Source: Rhizopus arrhizus (taxonomy: Eukaryota; Mucoromycota; Mucoromycetes; Mucorales; Rhizopodaceae). Taken from it: DNA of 64,000 nucleotides. The DNA is taken from NCBI GenBank assembly GCA_024220505.1, contig JAKZZE010000022.1, forward strand, positions 124,001 to 188,000, in the 5' to 3' direction. Under the pieces are notes generated by a model, which saw only the letters and a program-made list of their open reading frames with translations, made no database searches and was not told the DNA's origin. A program made the position numbers and the translations under genes. Below are positions 58,129 through 64,000 of this stretch, in pieces. The number at the start of each line of letters is the position of its first letter. Position 1 is the first letter of the stretch.

Positions 58129-61100
58129 ATGGATAAGGAATTAGCATCTTTACTTGTAAATTATAAAGCATGTCTTGAACAAATATTTGAAATAAATAAT
58201 AAAGTGGATCAACTTAATACTTCAGAACAACTAGCCGCAAATAACGAGAAAACTCCTGAGAAAGTGACTGAATTAATTAGTAAAGTGAAATTAGACGTTG
58301 ATACAGCACTTAAACGAAGATGTACAGAAGCAAATACGGCGAAATCTGATGTGCAGTACTATATTGATGATGCACTTTGGAATTGTGCTTGTCGAACTAC
58401 TCTAAAGCCAACAAAGGAAAGTGACAAGTATCGGCTAGAACAAGTGATGTGTACCTTATTTGATATAGAAAAGCAGAGCCACGATAATATAGGTGATGAA
58501 AATAGTGTGAACCAGTTTCATGAGGATCTTCATCAATGGTTACTTCAAGTAGCAACAATTTATATCACAGTTTATACCGAAATGGAGGATCAAAAGAGGG
58601 TTTTTTTGTTTTTGCTTGATACCCCACATGTGATATGGGCTGTTCCTTTGATTCAACTACCTCCCATATACGACACAAGACAGATGGATTCTTATATAGA
58701 AATAATGTCACAATTACTGGAAAAAGCTACTTGGACAGAGGAAGACAACTATCTTGCAATATTAGATCAGTTAACAGTAGATTATCACTATGGCAGATTT
58801 TTAGAATCTTATAGATCTAAGGACAATGAAGAAGAGGCTGATTTGTTGAACATCACAAATAAATTGACAAATATTCTTTTCAATGGTACACGACGCTTTC
58901 ATGACATGAGAAGCTTAACCAAAAGACTGTGCCAGACTATTATCCAGATTACACAGCTTTTTATAGAGGGCACAAACTATGATCAAGATCGGATAGACAC
59001 ATTCTTGACTGACTTGATAGACTTATTTCACAATACAGAGAATTATACCACTTGGATGTTTTTGTCACAGTTTCCATTCAAAGCCCTGTCTATTCAAGCA
59101 TTATGGCAGCTTACTCTTCAATTACTTCACTTGAATGATTTTCCAGAACCTGTAACTCTCGAAAAAACATTGGAATCACCGCTTGGCATGGACTCTTTCA
59201 AGAGTCTCCTGGAAGATAATCAGACGCACGGTATTTTCATGCTAAACAGCTTAACAAACATGTGTACCAGTATACCTTCTGGTGTCGATCAGTTATCTCA
59301 GCACGACCCGATTGCCACTTGCATTCTTATAGTTGTATCATATGCTTTGTTTCAAATTGCTTTTATAGACAAAAAGCTGCGAAATATGTACTATAAGGAT
59401 GTGAGAGATCATTTTGACATCGTATGCCAACAACATTCGTTCATTGCCTCATTACTACTTCGCTGGACTGTTGAACATATGTCTGAAATGCAAAATATGG
59501 CGCTTTACCTGTTTCATTCGTTGCCAATTAATAAATGGACAGTATTGAAAAACGATCTGAAATGGTTACATCAACTTTTATTATCTGAAAACACTGTAGA
59601 CATTCAATTAGCAAAGTATATTATTGAAAATCTCAATTATGGGTATACGTACGTTATGGATCCTGAGATCTCTAAATCACAACCGTGGCACAGTAGACGA
59701 CGACCCTTCCTGAGTTATGATATTCATGAGGACCTTGCATTTTTGATCTTGGACGCCTGTCAACGATTCCAGCCACTATCTGATACAAACAAGGGCACAA
59801 TTGACTTGGTCACCTCTGCTGTAGTTTCTAACTATATTGCAACCAATAGCGGCAACGATTTTATTCATTGGTCTTGGACAATTGTTCAGAAACTTAAGTT
59901 ATACGACTGCCCCCTCTCAACAAGGGCTGCTGATATCGAACTATCACTCACACCCACATTTTTACGTACGGTGCTCAACAGCTACAGCGATATGTCTGCA
60001 TCTCACAGCGCTCTCGTCATTTATGTCTCACTCATGCTTTCAGCTACCTCGCGCCACTTTTTACGGTTTGAATCAGGTGATGGTTGGCTCAAGTTGCTGA
60101 CCATTTTAAAACGAGGTAAGCCAGAGGCTGTGATTCAAATCATGAGCGAAATGATTCCTTCCTTTGTGTACATGCATGGTGATGATCTCTTTAATGATGC
60201 AAGTCTCTCGGATTTCCTGAAGCATTTGTTTCTAGCCAAGGTTCAGATGGAATCTATCATTGGAGCTAATGTGTGGCAAGCTCAACTGATTGATGATTCA
60301 GTCATGGACCAAGGTTTTGGATTTTCATATGTTGATCTAATGATACATTGCTGGTTGAAGACTGTTTTTCGGAAAAATGATTGGATTAATCAAAGGGCTT
60401 TGATTGCTATTATGGATTCTCTTTGTAGACTTGCGTTTATACTGAAAAGACGAAAATTGATACATCCAATGTTGATAGAGGAATATAGGCGGCTAGAACG
60501 CCAAGGTAATCAGCAACTACAGCAGCAACAACAACAACAGCAACAGCATTTTGGTGAGAATAATGGATCGCCTAATCTGGCTCGTTTTATTCGAAGTATG
60601 GTTTATGAAGGCAATGTAGTGCCTACTTTATTAGCCAATAACGACGAATGGTTTGGTCTTAGAGGGATTAATATCAGTAAAGCACCTGGAATTAACAATC
60701 ACCACATCTGGTTTGTATTTGAAGCACTGATAGCAGAAACGGCCGTTGAAAGACCCTACAGGGAAGAAATTCTAAAAGAAAACTTTAAACATCCAAAACG
60801 ACCGCTAGATTTTTTTTCCATCTATCGCTGGTTACAACATATCCTTATCATTCCTGCAGACCATCCATTACTACCTCTATTTCTGCAAATGTTTTTTTGT
60901 CTCCACTATCAAAAGTTAGATGATACTACCACATTGGGTTCTATTCTTTTCAACAAAAAGCCAGAACTTTTATCCAAATTGCGTGATTATATTGCCAACG
61001 TTCAAACCTATTTTGGACAAAAGATGATTGTGGCTCCTGATATTGCCGAGCGATTTCAACAATTGTACTATGCCATGTGGCTTTGGTTGGGACACAACGA

Positions 61101-61422
61101 GTTACTCAAGCATGATTATGATCTGCAACAACTTCCCACTCACTACAACGTAGATAGACTCAAATCATGCTATTTGCGTACGGAGGATGAACAGCCTTGG
61201 TATGATGAATCACTCTATTGGGTGGATTTAGTAGATAGAAACCGATTATTGCAAGAATTCATGCAGTATCCTTGGGAGTCATCAGAAAGATTTAGAACGA
61301 AGGGCAAGTCTGAGGATTGTTCCACCTCTTCATTAAAGAGTAGACGATCTAAAATGACAAGTGAATCAACAGCAGCTCCTTTGCCACCAGTGTACTTTAG
61401 AGAGCCAAATAAAGTAACATAA
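58129..61422 (+). CDS. EPG5-like autophagy tethering protein, at least 1,097 aa, single long exon
   Basis: Open from the ATG at 58129 (MDKELASLLVNYK) to TAA at 61422, an all-helical protein with no membrane segment. A poly-Gln run occurs at about residues 795-808. The C-terminal third resembles the end of metazoan EPG5: FIRSMVYEGNVVPTLL, then DHPLLPLFLQMFFCLHYQKL, LWLGHNELLKHDY, LPTHYNVDRLKSC and WVDLVDRNRLLQEFMQYP. EPG5 tethers autophagosomes to late endosomes/lysosomes through RAB7. The metazoan proteins are about 2,500 aa, so this is shorter and covers mostly the C-terminal half. A TTGCAG acceptor-like site lies 9 nt before the ATG, so the true start may be further upstream. Assignment rests on recognised C-terminal blocks. 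Confidence 0.72.
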   Translation: MDKELASLLVNYKACLEQIFEINNKVDQLNTSEQLAANNEKTPEKVTELISKVKLDVDTALKRRCTEANTAKSDVQYYIDDALWNCACRTTLKPTKESDKYRLEQVMCTLFDIEKQSHDNIGDENSVNQFHEDLHQWLLQVATIYITVYTEMEDQKRVFLFLLDTPHVIWAVPLIQLPPIYDTRQMDSYIEIMSQLLEKATWTEEDNYLAILDQLTVDYHYGRFLESYRSKDNEEEADLLNITNKLTNILFNGTRRFHDMRSLTKRLCQTIIQITQLFIEGTNYDQDRIDTFLTDLIDLFHNTENYTTWMFLSQFPFKALSIQALWQLTLQLLHLNDFPEPVTLEKTLESPLGMDSFKSLLEDNQTHGIFMLNSLTNMCTSIPSGVDQLSQHDPIATCILIVVSYALFQIAFIDKKLRNMYYKDVRDHFDIVCQQHSFIASLLLRWTVEHMSEMQNMALYLFHSLPINKWTVLKNDLKWLHQLLLSENTVDIQLAKYIIENLNYGYTYVMDPEISKSQPWHSRRRPFLSYDIHEDLAFLILDACQRFQPLSDTNKGTIDLVTSAVVSNYIATNSGNDFIHWSWTIVQKLKLYDCPLSTRAADIELSLTPTFLRTVLNSYSDMSASHSALVIYVSLMLSATSRHFLRFESGDGWLKLLTILKRGKPEAVIQIMSEMIPSFVYMHGDDLFNDASLSDFLKHLFLAKVQMESIIGANVWQAQLIDDSVMDQGFGFSYVDLMIHCWLKTVFRKNDWINQRALIAIMDSLCRLAFILKRRKLIHPMLIEEYRRLERQGNQQLQQQQQQQQQHFGENNGSPNLARFIRSMVYEGNVVPTLLANNDEWFGLRGINISKAPGINNHHIWFVFEALIAETAVERPYREEILKENFKHPKRPLDFFSIYRWLQHILIIPADHPLLPLFLQMFFCLHYQKLDDTTTLGSILFNKKPELLSKLRDYIANVQTYFGQKMIVAPDIAERFQQLYYAMWLWLGHNELLKHDYDLQQLPTHYNVDRLKSCYLRTEDEQPWYDESLYWVDLVDRNRLLQEFMQYPWESSERFRTKGKSEDCSTSSLKSRRSKMTSESTAAPLPPVYFREPNKVT

Positions 61423-61689
61423 AAAAGCTTGCCATACTTGCAATTTATCCCTTCTTTCTTCATTTCTTCACTATTGCATTTATGCAAACAAGTAGGTGTT
61501 CAAAAATCGTGGAAAGAGGTCCAATTACTTGTTGTATGCATAAAAAACTATTAATTCATGTTAAAAACAGCATATTGCTAAAGAGAAAACAAAACAAGTA
61601 ATAAGGAACAAATAGACCCTTTAAAATAAGAACAGCATTAGTAATCAAACCCTTTAATTTTCGTAAATACAATGAAAATAAGTATACTT
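61423..61689. other. Short intergenic, no gene seen
   Basis: 267 bp of 3' region downstream of the EPG5-like gene. AT-rich, with no coding signal. Confidence 0.4.
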
Positions 61690-61959
61690 TTAAATTGGCA
61701 TGTATTGGTTGGTTGTTTTGTCTCGCGCAAACTCGTCTTTATTGGCTGATAAAATGTTCATCAGAAAAAATATTTTTTCTATTAAGATAGAAAAAGTTTC
61801 AGTGTCAATTTTCAAATCTCTCATGTTAAAAGGTAATTGTACTCGAACTTCAATCCTTGTAACAACCTGGTATACTTCAACCTTTAAAATAAAAGCTTCC
61901 AAGCATACATGCTCATTTTCATTACGCCAAATTAGAGCATCGACAACGCTCACTGACAT
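61690..61959 (-). CDS. Unassigned 89-codon ORF antisense to the start of the T5orf172 gene
   Basis: A minus frame with balanced, protein-like composition: MSVSVVDALIWRNENEHVCL, then EAFILKVEVYQVVTRIEVRV, then ending TTNQYMPI. The plus-strand frame across the same bases is poor in acidic residues, as antisense frames often are. It could be a 3' exon of a gene I cannot recognise, or chance. It has no upstream extension. Confidence 0.25.
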   Translation of the reverse strand: MSVSVVDALIWRNENEHVCLEAFILKVEVYQVVTRIEVRVQLPFNMRDLKIDTETFSILIEKIFFLMNILSANKDEFARDKTTNQYMPI

Positions 61960-62886
61960 TCAAACACCAGTAACCACTCCTGACACAAATAATCTCAAAG
62001 CTGTTTTCAGGCGCTGTTCTGGATCAACAAAAATAACAGGAAGGCCATGTTCTAGACTGATTAGCGCCGATCCTTTATTACCACTGGACCATAAAGTTTA
62101 CTGCTTTCAACATAAACTTGTTTCACAGCCAACAGTCATATTTCGAAAAACGGGATCGTCTAAGATGGTGAATATTGGTGATAATATAAAGGATGCTTTG
62201 GGTATGAAGGGATCAAAAAAACAAAATAACCTGGCTGAATTAAACGATTGTTGGGATTGTACAGTATGCGCCACTTTCAACACCCAGAAGGGAAGACGTG
62301 TATTCTAATATTTCTCTATAAAGTATGGCTAGGAAGCTGGAAATGCAAAACAGCAAAAAACAAAATGATTCGAGAAATGATCAAGCCAACATCAAAGGAT
62401 GACAAACCAGGGTTTATTTATGGGTATTCAATTCAGAAGGAAGTTGTAAATTCACAAGAAAAGTATGCGTATTTTAAAATTGGAAGAACAGTGGATCCTC
62501 ACAGAAGAATGTATGCACTATCGAAAATATGCAAATATGATCCCAAAGTCATTGAGCTGTTTCCCAGTCTACCTGGAAAGGGTCGTATGCCGAACAATTT
62601 ACAGATGATTGATGGAAAAATAGATAGTATGCTTAAATGCCCAATTACCCACAGGGTGGAAAGATTGATTTTACTGGAGATGGCTTGTTTATTTAAAAAA
62701 GTTAATACCAAATGCCCTGTATGCGGTGCACGACATAGAGAATGGTTTAAAGTAGAAAGAAAACAGCATCCGAAAGAAAATAGATTAATGACAGATCGTG
62801 AATTGTGGATAACATGTGTGAGACCAATTATATTACGATGGATCCAGTATGGTGTCATATTTTCCGCTATTAGCAATAATAAATAG
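61940..62886 (+). CDS. T5orf172 (DUF1766/Mug113-type) domain protein
   Basis: The 3' exon 62324-62886 and the 5' exon ending at 62258 are supported. The 5' boundary near 61940 is not resolved, and an upstream exon is likely. The first part holds a cysteine-rich block (RRCSGSTKITGRPCSRLI, then LDHKVYCFQHK), usual before this domain in fungi. The second exon holds IREMIKPTSKDDKPGFIYGY, then YAYFKIGRTVDPHRRMYALS, CPITHRVERLILLEMACLF and a CPVCGARHREWF zinc-type end. The domain is a GIY-YIG-like fold first seen in phage T5 Orf172; the yeast relative Mug113 is induced in meiosis. Catalytic activity in fungi is unknown. The proposed intron 62259-62323 is one of several phase-compatible choices. Confidence 0.65.
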
Positions 62887-63104
62887 ACTATTTTTGAAAC
62901 TATTAAATAATGTTCAAAAGCTTCTATCTTATTAAAATCAATTTGTATATCTCGTAGTGTAAAGCGCACTTTTTTATACCGGTACAAGAACATTTTGACT
63001 AAGCACTCATTATATTTATCTAATAAGAGAATGACTTATTTTTAATCATTGCCATACTGTAGATGTCTTCTTATTAATGCTCATCAAATGTTTGAATGTT
63101 CTTG
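62887..63104. other. Intergenic, no gene seen
   Basis: Short AT-rich stretch between the T5orf172 gene and the proline dehydrogenase remnants. Confidence 0.3.
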
Positions 63105-63470
63105 AATACGACACATCAAAGATGAGGTGGCTTTGATATAACCAAAGACTTCCATACTTCTTACAACAATGCTGTTTACTATATCTTATCAAAAATCAAA
63201 AACAACCAATTAGAAAACGGGCAGCTTATTGTCAACTCAATGTCTCTTATTGTTTTCATAATTGCAACTCATAATAAACAATCAGATATACTGACCTTAA
63301 AAGAGCTGGAGAGTCAGCAAGCAAATCATCAAGTAGGAGTAATTCATTTTAAACAATTATATGACGATCAGGATTCAATGACTTACATAGTTGGTAAAAA
63401 CGGCTATTCCGTTTACAAGTATTCGCCATATGATACAGTTCATGTATATTGGTGGGGCATATTTTTTTTT
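63105..63470 (+). pseudogene. Proline dehydrogenase fragment, C-terminal part
   Basis: Plus-strand pieces read KDEVA / FDITKDFHTSYNNAVYYILS, then IIATHNKQS, then VGVIHFKQLYDDQDSMTYIV and GKNGYSVYKYSPY. This follows the order of fungal proline dehydrogenase (FAD-dependent, mitochondrial proline catabolism): 'ATHNKQS' strand, 'FGQLYGM.D..TY.L...G', 'KY.PYG'. A frame break near 63132 is present, and after KYSPY the sequence diverges from the expected 'G.V.EVIPYL.RRA'. The fragment has no start and is surely non-functional. Confidence 0.6.
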
Positions 63471-63729
63471 GAGCGCTATATAGTTGTAAATGAATATGAC
63501 GTACACTTCTATTTTTTTCTCTTTTGCCTTTCGCTTAACATCCAAATAAGACTATCGAGCTATTTTGAGCAAACACGAAGCCATCGCGCTCTGCTCTCTC
63601 AATATCTCTTTCTATATTTATTTGTGCTTTTTTGTTGTAAATTTGATCTAATATGAAAGCCAAATTCGATCATTCTATCTCAAATCCCTTTTAACTTTCT
63701 CTTACAAAAGGAGAAATTTATAGGCAAAT

Positions 63730-63901
63730 TGTTAAGATTGCCCTTTTGACTTTCTTTTGCTTTCAAGCCCATCGTAATACAGTTTATGGCATAAAAGTAC
63801 AAGTGCTCAGCATCAATCTTTATTCCAATATGGTGCTCTTTGACCAAAGCATGCATTTTATCCAATTGGCCAACCAATTTATCATAGACATGTAAAGCCT
63901 T
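63730..63901 (-). pseudogene. Proline dehydrogenase fragment, middle part, inverted
   Basis: The minus frame reads KALHVYDKLVGQLDKMHALV, then KEHHIGIKIDAEHLYFYAIN and CITMGLKAK. This matches the proline dehydrogenase segment around 'I DAE.TYF..AID.I..GL'. In an intact gene this segment lies upstream of the part found at 63105-63470 and on the same strand. Here it is on the opposite strand and beyond it, showing an inversion. The window ends soon after. Confidence 0.55.
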
Positions 63902-64000
63902 CCCTTTAAAAATACTATAGTTTCTGTTGAAGCATTATTTGTTTCCCATCAAACATTATGACTATGATCCATTAATTGGAATGATTTAATAAATTCAATA

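Noticed and set aside
1..64000. CRISPR arrays, operons, bacterial promoters or ribosome-binding sites
   Set aside because: The window is eukaryotic. No regularly spaced repeats were seen, and gene structure is spliced and monocistronic.

Overview
The window is nuclear DNA of a filamentous fungus, most likely a Mucoromycota species of the Mucorales type. The reasons are very AT-rich intergenic DNA, many 45-65 nt introns with GTANGT-like donors, CTAAT-like branch points and TAG/CAG acceptors, and pyrimidine-rich leaders. The gene set also fits: an EPG5 homologue, an eL24 gene, a peroxisomal uricase, and debris of the non-LTR retrotransposons common in this group. Species cannot be fixed from sequence alone. 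All exon structures below were built by hand from splice signals, reading phase and protein-family conservation.

Layout. 0-3.5 kb: a small unknown gene (-) and ribosomal protein eL24 (+). 3.5-7.3 kb: almost no coding signal apart from one possible tiny spliced gene. 7.3-11.7 kb: a Tctex-type dynein light chain (+) whose stop overlaps by 6 bp the stop of a 15-exon M16 metallopeptidase (-). 11.8-25.2 kb: a transposon graveyard with several LINE 3' ends (one cleanly nested in another), Tc1/IS630-like transposase scraps, one tRNA-Val and many broken reading frames. 25.2-29.5 kb: an F-box/WD40-like protein (-), Mediator subunit MED20 (+) and a GPI-anchored Kre9/Knh-like surface protein (-). 29.6-41.4 kb: mostly non-coding, with a 650-bp direct duplication, a 9-exon AT-hook protein of unknown role (-) and an intact intronless 722-codon orphan ORF (+). 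41.5-55.7 kb: a compact housekeeping cluster: PUS7, urate oxidase, a SANT/Myb-like factor, an RraA-like protein, a membrane protein, an Fcf2 rRNA-processing factor, histone acetyltransferase HAT1 and a KH-domain protein, with gaps of only 28 and 70 bp at two convergent ends. 55.8 kb: a U6 snRNA-like pseudogene. 58.1-62.9 kb: an EPG5-like autophagy protein and a T5orf172-domain protein. 63.1-63.9 kb: two oppositely oriented pieces of a broken proline dehydrogenase gene.

There is no operon or dedicated gene-cluster logic. Neighbours are ordinary eukaryotic single genes, often in divergent pairs with short shared promoters (RraA-like/membrane protein; FCF2/HAT1) or convergent pairs with very short gaps. 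The most unusual signal is in the eL24 gene. Its conserved reading frame is restored only if a single nucleotide (2986) is spliced in as a 1-nt exon between two canonical introns, or if a non-canonical splice site is used. Three GC-AG introns also stand out, each required by conserved protein sequence.
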